From positions 310,001-374,000 of the forward strand of contig NC_087079.1 of NCBI RefSeq assembly GCF_026151205.1: a stretch of 64,000 nt of DNA. The letters are read 5' to 3'. The translations under genes were made by a program, and so were the position numbers. This DNA comes from Bolinopsis microptera. Lineage: Eukaryota > Ctenophora > Tentaculata > Lobata > Bolinopsidae. The notes under the pieces are model-generated. The model saw only the letters and a list, made by a program, of their open reading frames with translations, ran no database searches and was not told the origin of the DNA. Each line of letters starts with the position of its first letter. Position 1 is the stretch's first letter. Positions 1-11,390 of this stretch are shown here, piece by piece.

Positions 1-368
1 ACGCCCATATTTTATTGGTTTCTTATACAGGTAAAATATCTAGAATCGGCTTTTTTAGTATGAAGGAGTAATGTTAGCTGTTTAAAATTCGTTATTCAAA
101 TATAAATGTCATCAAGGCATTTCGTTTAATGTGGGTTTTAAGTTCTGATGATGTTGAGAACCACGCCCTTGGATGGCCACGCCCATTTAAGAAAATTAAA
201 TTTCAGAAATCCGTATTATTTTAGTTTTATTGTTTAATGATCTGAATTTTTTCACATTTCATATTTCCATATGTGATAGTAGTGCATAAATTGATGATAT
301 AAACGTTCTAAAGTGCTAAAAATATGGTAGAACTACATAATCTCTGGTCGAAAAATATCGTGTCAATT
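1..368. other. AT-rich non-coding flank
   Basis: No exon or domain is visible here. The stretch leads into the hairpin/minisatellite module that truncates the LINE to its right, so it may be the body of the same inserted element. The short motif cacgcccat occurs at both ends (start of window and near 179). Confidence 0.4.
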
Positions 369-480
369 AATGTCAGTATTCCAAAATTTTGCAAAACTGA
401 CATTGACATTAATTGACATTAATTGACATTAATTGACATTAATTGACATTAATTGACATTAATTGACGTTGCATCACCCC
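369..480. repeat. Hairpin plus 10-bp minisatellite module next to a C tract
   Basis: A 9-bp inverted repeat (aatgtcagt at 369-377, actgacatt at 396-404) is followed by about seven head-to-tail copies of a 10-bp unit (aattgacatt, 401-468), then gttgcatcaccccc. The same order (hairpin, 10-bp repeats, gttgca, C run) occurs at 51462-51572. The hairpin with 10-bp repeats, capped on its outer side by the G run and gttgca, also occurs at 49620-49740. It sits exactly where the reading frame of the LINE at 481-2547 ends, so it probably belongs to an element that inserted into or replaced the LINE 3' half. Confidence 0.6.
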
Positions 481-2547
481 CTTACTGAGAATGTCATTAG
501 CAGTGAAAAAGGTATAAAGCCGTTTGTATATTATTTTTTCAAATATTTTACCAAAGATTGGCAATATTGACACAGGTCTATAATTTTCTATATTTTCTTT
601 ATTATCTTTTTTATGGATAGGAGTTACTTTGCCTATTTTGAATATGGATGGGAACGTGCCTTTTTGAATACATGTATTATACAAATTTGCTAATATGTTG
701 GATAAGAGATGAGCCGGTTTCTTGATAACTGCTATTGGTATATCACTGGCTTTTCCGTTAACGAATTCTTGAATTATTTCAAGAATCTCCTCAGGATGAG
801 TTTCTTCTAGATGTATTGAACTGTTGACTGATTTCGACATAAACTCAACAAATGATTGCATTGGTTGGATAGACAGTTGGTTCTCGGACAAAACCTTCTC
901 ATTTAAATTACTAGCTAAAGATGTAAAGTAACTATTGAATTTGTTTGCAATTGACCGCCTACAAATTACTCTAGTTCCATCTATAATGAAGTCATCTTTT
1001 AGCTGATTCTTCTTTTTGCCACAAAGCTCGTTAATTATTTGCCAGGTTTTTTTGGAATTATGGCTACTTTTCTCAAACTTTTCAGCATAATACCTGGTTT
1101 TGGCAGTTTTTATGGCAATTTTAAGATATTTTGAGTAGTCCTTGTAAACATTATGTTTTTCCAGATCCCCATCTGGAATTAACAATGTTTTTGTTTTTTT
1201 CCATTCGAAATAAAGTCTGGCTTTTTTCTCCACTGAGTTGATAAGGCCGTTTGTGATCCATGGATTTGTTATATTATTTCGTTTGGTGGTTTTTGGTGAA
1301 GCCAATTTGCAAGATATATCTATCTTTTCTTGAAACAGATCCATGAAGGATTCAAAAGAGTCACATCTGTGGTAGAATGTATCTATGTCGTTTTCAATTT
1401 CTTCACAGAGCTTATCAAGGTTTGCATTACTATAGTTATAATAAATGGTTGTTTTTTCAGGTGATTTATTCTGTTCCGAACTAGTATCAGAATTCATTAC
1501 TTGAAGGCAGAAAATGGGCTGGTGATGTGAAGCACTATCCTGAATTACTCCAGATATAGTTGATGAGTGAATGTCATTAGTGTGTATGTTATCAATGCAC
1601 GTTTTTGAGCAGTGGGGCATTTGGTGTGTGGGAATGGATATTGTGGGCGTGAACCCGTGACTATAAATAACTTCTTCGAATATATCTTCATCTGGGCCTG
1701 ATAAATTGGTTATGTTAACATTGAAGTCCCCTAATATGTATGCTTTATGTCCTTTCAGTGCAGTAAGAACTTCTTTATACTGTGCATTGAAGTTAGCAAG
1801 TGGATTGCTTGGTGAGCGGTATACAACTCCAACTGTTACTGGTTCTGGAGCATTACTTATTGTTACGAATAGGGACTCAAATTGCTCTGTACAAACAGAT
1901 AACTTTTCAATCACACTAAAGTTAAAGGAGTTGTAAATGTAGAGAGAAACTCCACTTCCTTTACTTTTTACCTGTTGTGTCTTATTAGAAACGAAGCGTT
2001 TTTGGTAACATGAAGTATAGTCTTTAATTTGGTACAGCTGACTATTACAGGGATCAATGTTTGTTTCTGCTAAACCTATCACAGAAAATTTGTGGTCTAT
2101 GCAGGTTAATTCTAAGGCCAATTTGTCAAAGTTAGTACCATTTCCATCAATATTTCGAAAGTAGTGTGAGAAAATGCGCTTTGATGTTGTTTGAGGAATC
2201 TGCTTTATGAGGTTGTTGAAGTTTTTAGTAGAATATGATTGACAGTTCTCAAGAGTTTTTGAGATTGTACCTATTGAGTCTATATAGTCGTGAGGTTCAT
2301 TGTCAAGTAGTTCGTTGTTTGAAAAGTGAGGTGCTTGATAGAATGGATTATAACGAATTATATCATGATTTTGAATACAATTTGAGCAGTAAGTTTTTTC
2401 TCTAAAAGTGGCAATGTTTTCCTGTGTTTTACATCTCTTGTGAATGATGCAATCACACTTATTGCAATTTATAAATTGGTGTCCAGCACGAATAGGTTTG
2501 CTGCAGCAGATACAGTTCTCACATATATTTGAATGTAAATCTAAAAT
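481..2547 (-). pseudogene. CR1-like LINE ORF2, 3'-truncated in the reverse transcriptase
   Basis: This frame on the minus strand is open from 2547 down to the breakpoint near 481, after which it reads a few residues into foreign repeat DNA. It begins with a Cys/His cluster of PHD type (CENC, CNKC, H, C, then CSNC). An exonuclease-endonuclease-phosphatase domain follows, with GLAETN and the catalytic GDFNVN. The linker ends NPWITNGL and KTWQIINELCG, and only the first RT blocks remain (KVTPIHKKDN, NYRPVSILP). The RT palm with the catalytic aspartates is missing. No in-frame ATG is seen before residue 140 or so, so the 5' end is also lost. It is a dead copy of the same broad family as the complete LINE at 53391-57002. 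Confidence 0.85.
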
Positions 2548-2550
2548 CTA

Positions 2551-4489
2551 ACAGTTCTCGTGGACTTTTGCATCGTAACCTGACTTATTGAAGACTTTAT
2601 CCAACTCCCTAAATTTCATTCGAGAAGTGTTGAAGACGATAGAAGGTGTGACAAGATAACATGTAACCTCAATTAGATTCAACTCAACTGTTCGTCAATA
2701 AATCAATTTTGTTTGTATTTAATTGAAACCATTTGAAATCATTTGGTCTTACCTCGCATGTTAAGTCCGATAAGATGCATCAGAGTTTAAAACTTGCTAA
2801 GTTAAATTCAAAAGTGATCTCTGGAGACCAAGGTGGTCTCTGGAGACAAAGTTCGAAATTACAAATATGAGACCCCTCTATCAGAAGTCTCTTTCAACTT
2901 CATCCTTGCCCATATGATGATGTGGAAATCTAATTATTATAGGCTACAATGAGCATTTTAGTAACAAATAGCATGATAGATCTGAAATAGAAAAATAAAA
3001 TCCTTAAAAATATTTACACCCCAAGTTAAAAATATACATTCTTTATTTTTTTAAACACTATCAAATAAAGTGGTTGATCAGTCACTTGTGTCATTACGAC
3101 GACGTCGTTATATCAAGTCAAGATATTCCCCAAAATAATTGAAAGACGATTCCCGATCGAGAACGTTCTTGGTAGAAAAAGTTACTCAAGTTACATAAAT
3201 ATCAATGGAATTGCAATTTTTTGGATAAAACCAGTAAAGCTTACAAATTGCAAATAAAGCCCAAAACAAAGTAACACACTAAACAATGGTTGAGATGTGA
3301 TACATCCAAGCAGCCTAAGTCTGCAATAATATCATCTAAGTTAATCTAAAAGTAGCTCCAATGTTCATGCAACCAGACAGGTTCTACCAATTCAAAGAGT
3401 TAAGTAGGTTTCCATTCAGTCAGTAGTAAACAGTGTCTACTGATTAGCACTCTGCCCATGTGATGGAGAAGATTTGTACATATTTGATTGTTGAGATTTC
3501 ATATAATATTGGTAACAGTGGATAATTTCCGTCACCTGTGTATTGTGCTCTGTCAATTGCATCACTTGATATATATTATTGCCCACGTTAAGGGGCCTGT
3601 TAATAATTTATTAAATTATTAGCTATTTTAGATTTAATAATAATATAATAAAATAATTTGTGATAAATTAATAAATTAATTTACACTCAAAAATGTACAA
3701 AATTAACACAATTTTTACCTAGTGCAACACTGGTTTGGCGCGCGGCTGATCTAAAAAGTTTGGTTTGCATTTACTATCTACAGTGTACACCGTACATGAA
3801 AAGATAACTTACTGAATCTTTTAATACTAAATAAATATTAATTCAGATGTTGTTCAATGAGTTAGCCACAAAAATGTTCAAATTATGTAGGAGGGTAAAG
3901 GACACAATTGCTAGTAATGCTTCTTTGTGCCCGTTATGGTGTTGATAAATTTAGAGTATATGTAGTTAAATTTGCAATGTTGAGAACAACAACTCTTATT
4001 GCTCTACGAGGGTACTGAGGAAAGAAGGTGGACACCAAACGTGAGATTCAGCTATCAGAAGTCTCATACAACCTAATCCCTGCCCCTATTATGGAGTAGA
4101 TCATGTGTTTTGTTAAAATGTTTAAAAAAATATTATTGGTAGCAATGAATTGTGCTCTGCCAATTGCAACACAAAAAAATTGATTGTGCTCTACCAATTG
4201 CATCACTTGATTTAATTGAATGTATATATACTGTTAAATCTTAAAAGATACACAGGCCATAGAAGGGGCATTGTTAAAAGATCAAGCATCTTGTAAGGGC
4301 ATCCTTTAGTACAAATTTAGAGATACTGTAAGTCAAATATTTATGTTACAAGTGTACTGAAAATCTATTGAATTGTGAAAAATGAACTTCAATTCATAGT
4401 TTCCGGGTTCATGGATGCAACAGTGGTCAGTGTTAGGAGGAGAATCTCTTAACTTACTCAATTGATAGCTGATGCAAACGGTTATTAAG
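2551..4489. other. Non-coding, contains a diverged internal duplication
   Basis: No exon could be supported. Two stretches resemble each other: about 2820-3580 and about 4010-4225 share ctatcagaagtctc, a following ccctgccc-like segment and tgtgctctgycaattgca with cacttgat. This points to two copies of an old repeat in direct orientation. Confidence 0.4.
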
Positions 4490-5290
4490 TAACTACATTG
4501 TAAAAGTGGACAAATGAGTTGTTTGAGACATAATTTGGGTCAGCTCTATTGTAAATTGAGTCGACATGGTAACTGTGGTAACATCAGAGCATTGGCAAAT
4601 ATGTATAAGATATTTAATAGGCAGTAATCCCTTACTCCTATACATATAATAATATATAAAATTTCCCATATCCAAAAACCCGCATTCTCGCATTCTAAGA
4701 ATGTAGGAAATTTTTAAAAGTAGGAAATTTTTTACAAAAAGTAGGAAATTCGAGAGCCAACTCTGAGAATTTTCGATAATATTTCAATAGGAATTTAAGT
4801 GAAAGAGCAGACAATTTATCCCAATAAAAATTGAAATCAGAAAATAGTATGCTAAAATCGTTCTCTATTGTCAGATTCGTTCCAGGAGGCCAAATCTAGT
4901 TTAAATTTCCAAAATTTTCAAAATTTTCGGGGGCTTCGCCCCCAAAAGTAACCTAGGATTATCTATTAAAAAGCATTCCGGGCCCTAAAAAAGTAAAATT
5001 GAGAATCTGGAATCCGCCATGAAAAATCTTTGAACCGCCGCGAATACAAAGACTTTTTATGCGAGCGAAGCGAGTGGGCCACAGAAAACGAAAAAATTGA
5101 GAATGTAGGAAATTAAAAATTTTTTGGATATGGGTAAAATTTATTTCAATCATAGCCCCAACTCGTTTCATAACCTTCTTTTTAATGTCATCAATATGAA
5201 ATTTGTAATTTAAATTTTTGTCTGCCATTATTCTTTGGTATTTGGTCACTTTACATTCCTTGATAGAGAAGCTGGTGTTGTAGCCTTTAT
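4490..5290 (-). pseudogene. LINE reverse-transcriptase scrap split by a small DNA element
   Basis: Minus-strand reading from 5290 gives a piece resembling the post-RT region of CR1/Jockey-type LINEs (KVTKYQRIMADKNLNYKFHI, then DDIKKKVMKRVGAMIEI). A similar piece resumes on the other side of the DNA element at 4665-5134 (YRSKGLLPIKYLIHI). The two halves meet at the duplicated octamer taaaattt, as expected if the small element inserted into an already dead LINE fragment. Family assignment rests on sequence feel only. Confidence 0.4.
4665..5134. mobile_element. 470-bp non-autonomous DNA element with 8-bp target duplication
   Basis: The ends are perfect 14-bp inverted repeats (cccatatccaaaaa at 4665, tttttggatatggg ending 5134). 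The element is flanked by identical octamers taaaattt at 4657-4664 and 5135-5142. An 8-bp duplication fits hAT or P-type transposition. The interior repeats gaatgtaggaaat and has a gggggcttcgccccc hairpin near 4930. It has no coding capacity. Confidence 0.8.
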
Positions 5291-5557
5291 AAGAAAACGT
5301 GAACGAATTAAGTCCTCAAATTTACCAATAACATTATGTTCATTAAAATACAATTATAGATCTATATTCTATTATAGTTGACTGTCACCCTATTTATGCC
5401 CCACAACAACAGTTATACTCCATTCAATACAATTACACTTTTTATATATAATATTACATTTAATTTGACATGCTCACTTTGATCCAAAAAGTATAGAGGC
5501 CCACAAATTTGGTACAGCAATTGATGCATTCCCTTCTTGTTTAAAGATGGGTCCCTC
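5291..5557. other. Short non-coding spacer
   Basis: AT-rich sequence between two small transposons. Its last 8 bases (5550-5557) are the left target duplication of the following hAT-type element. Nothing else was recognised. Confidence 0.5.
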
Positions 5558-5846
5558 CAGTGGCGTAACGTTGCCTGTTGGCGCCCCCCTGCCGAAAAAA
5601 GCGCCCCCCTGTTGGCGCCCCCTCCCCTTTTGGTGCCCCTCCCTAAAATTGAACAAATTAGGTGATTTTAGAGAATACGCCGGTAAAATCTCTAAAAAAG
5701 TGTGTATCTAGAGCAAAACGCGCAGTTTTGCTAGTACTTTAGTTAAGTTTTCGAAATTGTCCCACATTCAAACGACGATTTGGCGCCCCCCTAAGACGGC
5801 GCCCCCCTGCACAGCGGGGTCAGCAGGGCTTTTCGTTACGCCACTG
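5558..5846. mobile_element. hAT-type MITE, 289 bp, with 8-bp target duplication
   Basis: Terminal inverted repeats are cagtggcgtaacg at the left and cgttacgccactg at the right. Identical octamers ggtccctc flank the element (5550-5557 and 5847-5854). CAGTGGCGTA-like ends with an 8-bp duplication are typical of hAT non-autonomous elements. The interior holds several ggcgcccccct repeats near both ends and no ORF of interest. Confidence 0.9.
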
Positions 5847-5960
5847 GGTCCCTCCTAACTTTGATCTAAAATTTGATTAAACATTCTAATCAGCTAACTG
5901 TTCTATTATAGCCTTAATGGTATTGACCTGCACCATGACTTGATTGCAGATGGTTGACGG

Positions 5961-5997
5961 ATGTGTGATATGAACCCTAATCCCAGTACCCAGAATG
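5961..5997 (+). CDS. Candidate first coding exon of the large + strand gene
   Basis: A possible splice acceptor (tgattgcag, ending 5949) leads into a short exon. In it a TGA at 5955 is followed by the in-frame ATG at 5961. It encodes MCDMNPNPSTQN and ends at the good donor gtgagt (5998) in phase 1. The next candidate exon (8329-8353) starts with two bases and continues the frame. Support is the chain of compatible phases, not homology, so the assignment to the downstream gene is an inference. Confidence 0.4.
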
Positions 5998-8328
5998 GTG
6001 AGTCTATTCTTTTTTTATAACTTTATCAAATTGGACATGGTGTATTATATGTTATCAGAGCCTTCTGTCCAATTCTGTTATCTTATCTATTTTTAATACA
6101 TCTTTAAACAGATTTTGCAAATAATTTGTAACTTCCAGTTTACAGTACATTCATATCTTAGAGATGTCACCTACTACTAATTTCGTAAACAGCACAAAAG
6201 TAGAGTGTAGATTGTAGAGTTAAACTGAATCAGTCACTGATCAGAGTACTTACTTGAAATGAAAATGATTGATCAGGTGGGTGATGACTGATGCTGCTTT
6301 AATGCTTTATATCCCAGTTCAATTTGTAACGGAGTTTTATATTAACAGGAAACGATGTAACAGAGTTTTGTTCCATGAGTATTTTTAATAGTATTGTGAA
6401 GTGTTGTAACTGTTTAGATATTAAATTTTATAATAAACTATGTTTTAAAACTTTTTAGCAGGGTAGAATTTGCTAGGTGGGTTTCTATAATTGTCTGTTG
6501 AAAATTTAAGTTTTCGATCCATACTATTTATTGTTAATAAAATGCTCATTGTAGCCAGTTATTTTTTAAGATTTTCATCATCTTGAAACAGAGTCAATAT
6601 ATTTTAATGTTGCCATGGGGCGGGTGGCAAATCCCCATTTATCGTAGTCCGATAGTTTCACTGCATCCTAATATTACAATAGAACCTCCTTACAATACCC
6701 CTTCTATTCTCACAAACTTTAGTTAGTTAGCCTGTATTTGGCCTAGTCATGCTGGAAATGTTAATTATCAGAACTCACAACGCATTTGTTGGGGAGATCA
6801 CAACTGTTATCAAGCACAGCTATTTTGTACTTATCTTTGACTTTCACTCCAGCTGTCTTTGTTATGCTCTATAAATAGGGAAACTACAGGATGTCCCCCA
6901 AAAAAAGGCGACTCAGTGATTGCTGTTGTTATTGCTGTTGATTACAAACGTCTTGAGATCGTAATTTATCATTTACAGTGACTGTAGGGTTGACCTTTGG
7001 ACTCTGGTGACTGTGAAGGATTTTTCAGACTTAAAGTTCATGCGAGGGTGTGGCAGCTTCATGAAGGTCTGCAAACTGTTCCAGGTTCCCCTACAGATAG
7101 TATAATAGTAATAACAGATGACATCAATTAATCATTAAATTAAACTTTTAAAAAAAACAGAGTTTTTAAGAAATCTTTTTTCGTGCTCTTATTTACATAA
7201 CAGATAACCAACTTGGAAGACAGATGGAAGTTGACGAAGTATATTAGATGTTAAGGGTTTGTACAGTATACTTCTAAGCAAATACTTGTTGGATGAAAAG
7301 TAAATAGTTATAGTCAGGTGACATAGTACTTTTGACCACTTGCACTGTTCAGGATAGACAATTAATTTATTTATTACCTTAGTCAGAATATTTTTACTGA
7401 GTTTGCAGTGCAGTATACTATTATAGTAGTTTTTAACAATTCATAGAACTGATTTAATTGTGCTTCACAGCTTGAGAAGCATCTTTAAATTATTTAATAA
7501 CCAGAAACCTGCTGGTAGCAATATCAGGATTTTTTAAATCAGTGTAATGGTCCGGTTTCTTTTCTCATATAGCACCACGGCGAACCGTTTACAGCTGTTT
7601 TATTTTTATCGACGCTGATGACAACGTTTCAAGTATCCCATAATCTGTATTTTTTGTAACGCATCCAAAAATATCAGTAACAACTGAAGTTATGAACAGT
7701 GCAGTTATATATTTTGTGCGTAGACGTGAGTCTTGAGGTATTCATGACGTATCATGAAGCACCAAATTGTGCAATCCTGCATTGTATCTGATCACGTACT
7801 TACAATCTTTTGATTATGTCACGAAACTAAGCAGTAAACCTTTATTATAGTCTCACTTCCGACGTTAACAACAAAAGCGGCCTACATATCTTTTAAAATC
7901 GCGACTCTTTAACTCTATTTGCGAGCTAAAATGAGTATCAGGCATCAGCAAAAGGTCACTTTTTGATAAATTTTCCGGTTTTTAAAGCCCAAACTGTCTC
8001 GTGAATTATTAAAATCAGCTTTATAATTTTGTAAAATTGAGTTACAAGTTGAGCACAGTGTCTAATACCCCTTAGGGTTGCACTCTTGGGCCTAAGGGTA
8101 CAGTTAGGGTCTCTTTATATGTGCACATTACATGTGACAGGGGCGTTATGGCTGTACTGGGGTGCATAATCTGCATAATAATATAATGTACATATTACAT
8201 AGTATAGGGGTGCGGGCCAATTTACTTTATTGTTTATGTGACTCTTATGTAATTATAGGATCATGAGTTTCGGTTATATATTCATGTTATCGTCTTATAT
8301 ATTAACGTTAACACATGTTTTACTTCAG
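5998..8328 (+). other. Putative intron 1
   Basis: AT-rich sequence without a recognised element. A stretch at 6979-7084 is open in one frame (DCRVDLWTLV, then DLKFMRGCGSFMK) between a tttacag-like acceptor and a gtctgc donor. Its phase does not fit the neighbouring exons, so it is left out of the gene model. Confidence 0.35.
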
Positions 8329-8353
8329 AAAACCCATCAAAATGTGAAAAAAC
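8329..8353 (+). CDS. Candidate 25-bp coding exon 2
   Basis: It lies between the acceptor tttacttcag and the donor gtgagt. It accepts one base from exon 1 and leaves two, encoding ENPSKCEK plus part of a Thr codon. Both phases match the flanking candidate exons, which is why it is kept despite its small size. Confidence 0.35.
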
Positions 8354-8717
8354 GTGAGTCAATCATAATATTTTGTCTGCAGTTTCATTTACATTTAAAC
8401 AGTTCTGATTGTTACGTAATGTTCAATTAAAATTCTTATTTCTTCTCTTTGAATTTCAACAACACTGCTTAACTTCATTATATGTATTAAGTAATACTTG
8501 GTTATTATGATTAAGACTAACAAATATTCTGCGCTCATTCGTCGGCTAAACGTTTAAGTTGTCGCAGAAATAAAAATTGAAAAATTCGATTCCAGTCTGA
8601 GGCAAACTACATTGTTTTGCAAATAAGATACCATTTACTTTTTATCACTTCGAGATGGCAGGGCCTACTCTCATGCTGTCTATATGTGTCATGTGATGAT
8701 TAACTCTGAAAAACTAG

Positions 8718-8789
8718 GGGACAACTGGGGAATGATCCCTGAACCTCGACATATCGCGTGTCTTGCTCTACCTATTGAGCTACTGTCCC
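8718..8789 (-). pseudogene. tRNA-like sequence, probable SINE head or tRNA pseudogene
   Basis: On the minus strand the 72 nt fold roughly like a tRNA. The 7-bp acceptor stem is gggacag with ttgtccc. The D arm with A-box-like tagctcaataggtagagc has a 4-bp stem. An anticodon-type arm (agaca/tgtcg) and a weak T arm with a ggttc start follow. The base before the anticodon position is not T and the T loop is aberrant, so a working tRNA is unlikely. tRNA-derived SINEs look like this. Confidence 0.45.
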
Positions 8790-8939
8790 TGATTTTCAGA
8801 GCGAAATCACCACTCATATACAGCACAGTTTCATGCTTTTTTACTTTTTGTTTACTCTAAAACATAATCATGTTTTTGACTAAACAAATAGGGGCACTGA
8901 TTATGATACTATATATATTGTGATGTTATTTATTCTCAG

Positions 8940-9024
8940 AGGTGCAATATTAGAGAATGTGCTGTGTGAAAATAGCAGCAGCACAGTCTCAGAGTCAGTG
9001 TTACTGGAGGTCGTCCGTAAGGAG
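8940..9024 (+). CDS. Candidate coding exon 3, Ser/acidic-rich
   Basis: Acceptor tttattctcag and donor gttagt bracket 85 bases open in only one frame, with one leading base that completes the split Thr codon from exon 2. It encodes GAILENVLCENSSSTVSESV and then LLEVVRKE, ending in phase 0. This is the best supported of the 5' exons. Confidence 0.5.
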
Positions 9025-9186
9025 GTTAGTTTTATTAATTATTATCTTACTTTTATTAATTATTATCCTGTTTATTTTATTTAGTGCGATCTGCGTTAAT
9101 ACAATATAGTTTACAGACTTGACTACAGACGGCGGATCTTCCCAATTTTCTCAATAAATCTTAAACATGGATGATCCTTAGATATA

Positions 9187-9345
9187 CAGGGTGGCCCAGA
9201 AGTAACTGCCCATAGCAAGCCTTAAAAGTATAGCTCAAATGATTCGTGTCAGAATTGCACCACAATTTTATGGATTACAGATATGGGTCAAACTTAATTC
9301 CTTGAAATTTTCGTAACATCTTACAAGGGATGTGGCATGCCACTC
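9187..9345. repeat. Terminus of a TA-target inverted-repeat transposon
   Basis: Directly after a TA dinucleotide the sequence cagggtggcccagaagtaac starts. It continues with matches to the left end of the complete element at 49261 (cagaattgc, gatgtggca, ccactccctct). No matching opposite end was found within several kb, so this is a solo or truncated end. Confidence 0.65.
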
Positions 9346-10082
9346 CCTCTCTTGTTTTTTATGTTTGTTTGTTTGGGGCTGGCTTTTACACCAGTCAATG
9401 TTTACTCAAAATATATAATAATTGTAATAATCAATATTAATCCCCGAAGGGCACGCAAATTACATGTCAACGAACTCATATTTATTTCGTCTAGATTTTA
9501 TCAGTTGATTCTGATGACCCTGATCTGCAAACACATTTGAAAGCTTAAACGTTTATATCAAATTCTTTACTTGATAATACTGTCGTAGGTGTTTTATCAG
9601 TATAGGTTTGCGCTAGTTGGCAGTGAAATATGGAATGTGCTGTCAGGATGGCACGATAAGTGATTTAGATTCTTAGGTTATTCTCGGTAGTTGATTTGTT
9701 GAGTGCCTGATCTTGCTGATTTACGTAGCCCGGGTAAATTATGTAACAGAAAAGTTGGCCATTCTTCATCGTTTCCTGAGCTTTGTAGTTCTATCATTAC
9801 ACGCTTTGCTGATTTCTTATAAATGCTTATTGAGAAAATGCTAGATGGGCAAGTTATGCGACTAATGTTGTGCTCGGTAATAGCTAATATAGGACCTTTA
9901 TACAGAACACTAGCGCGTAGATCTGGTTGAGAGTACGTTGTTAGCCAGTCGATATTGTCGTCATAAGACGTGCCATACTTTGGTAAATCGGGAGGAAATA
10001 AGTCTTTTATCGACGACGGCAGAAGGCCAGGCATGTAATTGCCCATTTATTCCTAAACTTTTGGTCAAATAGGTTGTCCCCC
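9346..10082. other. Intronic DNA with an unassigned minus-strand ORF
   Basis: A minus-strand frame of 122 codons at 9678-10046 (start MGNYMPGLLPSS, end INYRE) is open but matches no family I recognise. No splice sites tie it to the gene around it. It may be transposon debris. The phrase gcccatttattcct at its 5' side recurs at about 10629, 11300 and 11540. Confidence 0.3.
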
Positions 10083-11390
10083 TCTCACTCCAATTCCTAG
10101 CTGTCATCCATTTTTAATTCCTAGCCACTCGTATTCCACGATCCCTGAACTTAGGATATATTAAGAGTGGTGACGTGGCTTTTAATGAGTTTTAATTTCT
10201 TGAGCTGGTTAATAAAGCGCCTCCCTCACCGTAGCTTCTCCACCACTTCCCTAAGTTAGAGAGTTAGCAGTGGTTTTATTACTACTATATAGTTATATTC
10301 ATTATTCTAGAGAATCTTATCAATCTGAGCTCCCTGGTTCGTATGACGGTAAATATAGTTAGTAACTATATGGCGTTTTTACCATTTCTGTCTAACCTGG
10401 TTATGATGGAAATGATAGTTGCTGTGACAAGTAACCATTTATCGTGTGAAGCCCGCCGCTTTCGAGTCGTTAATGAAGCTAAGGTTTTGTCGGCTGAGAA
10501 TTTAGTTACAGACAAAGATTTTATTGGCCAATCAAAGGATCGGCTAAATTGTATTATCTGCAAGGGATCGATCTGTGAAAAATGTTTCGAATATTGAAGT
10601 TAATGGAGGGGGCCGGGGGCAACCCCATGCCCATTTATTCCTCCAATATTGATCAAATGTGCATTGTGCATCGCCTTTAAGACAGCTAAAACTTGATTAA
10701 TGATGAAAATCAATTATATCTCACTCCAATTCCTAGCTGTCATCCATTTTTAATTCCTAGCCACTCGTATTCCACGATCCCTGAACTTAGGATATATTAA
10801 GAGTGGTGACGTGGCTTTTAATGAGTTTTAATTTCTTGAGCTGGTTAATAAAGCGCCTCCCTCACCGTAGCTTCTCCACCACTTCCCTAAGTTAGAGAGT
10901 TAGCAGTGGTTTTATCACTACTATATAGTTATATTCATTATTCTAGAGAATCTTATCAATCTGAGCTCCCTGGTTCGTATGACGGTAAATATAGTTAGTA
11001 ACTCTCTCAATTTCAATATCTGACAGTACTGAGCTGGTAGAGGCATTTTTACCATTTCTGTCTAACCTGGTTATGATGGAAATGATAGTTGCTGTGACAA
11101 GTAACCATTTATCGTGTGAAGCCCGCCGCATTCGAGTCGTTAATGAAGCTAAGGTTTTGTCGGCTGAGAATTTAGTTACAGACAAAGATTTTATTGGCCA
11201 ATCAAAGGATCGGCTAAATTGTATTATCTGCAAGGGATCGATCTGTGAAAAATATTTCGAATATTGAAGTTAATGGAGGGGGCCGGGGGCAACCCGATGC
11301 CCATTTATTCCTCCAATATTGATCAAATGTGCATTGTGCATCGCCTTTAAGACAGCTAAAACTTGATTAATGATGAAAATCAATTATATC
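10083..11390. repeat. Near-identical tandem duplication, two copies of about 640-670 bp
   Basis: Copy 1 (10083-10720) and copy 2 (10719-11390) both run from tctcactccaattcctagct to gatgaaaatcaattatatc. They differ by a few substitutions and by about 34 bp near 11003-11045 that is absent from copy 1. Open frames exist on both strands of each copy. The longest is 96 codons on the minus strand of copy 2 and is cut short in copy 1, so coding function is doubtful. Confidence 0.9.

Noticed and set aside
6979-7084. Exon reading DLKFMRGCGSFMK in the first large intron
   Set aside because: Its phase and weak gtctgc donor do not join to neighbouring candidate exons.
10343-11267. Plus-strand frames with Cys residues in the tandem duplication
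   Set aside because: Both strands of the unit are open, there are no splice sites or domains, and the minus frame is truncated in one copy.
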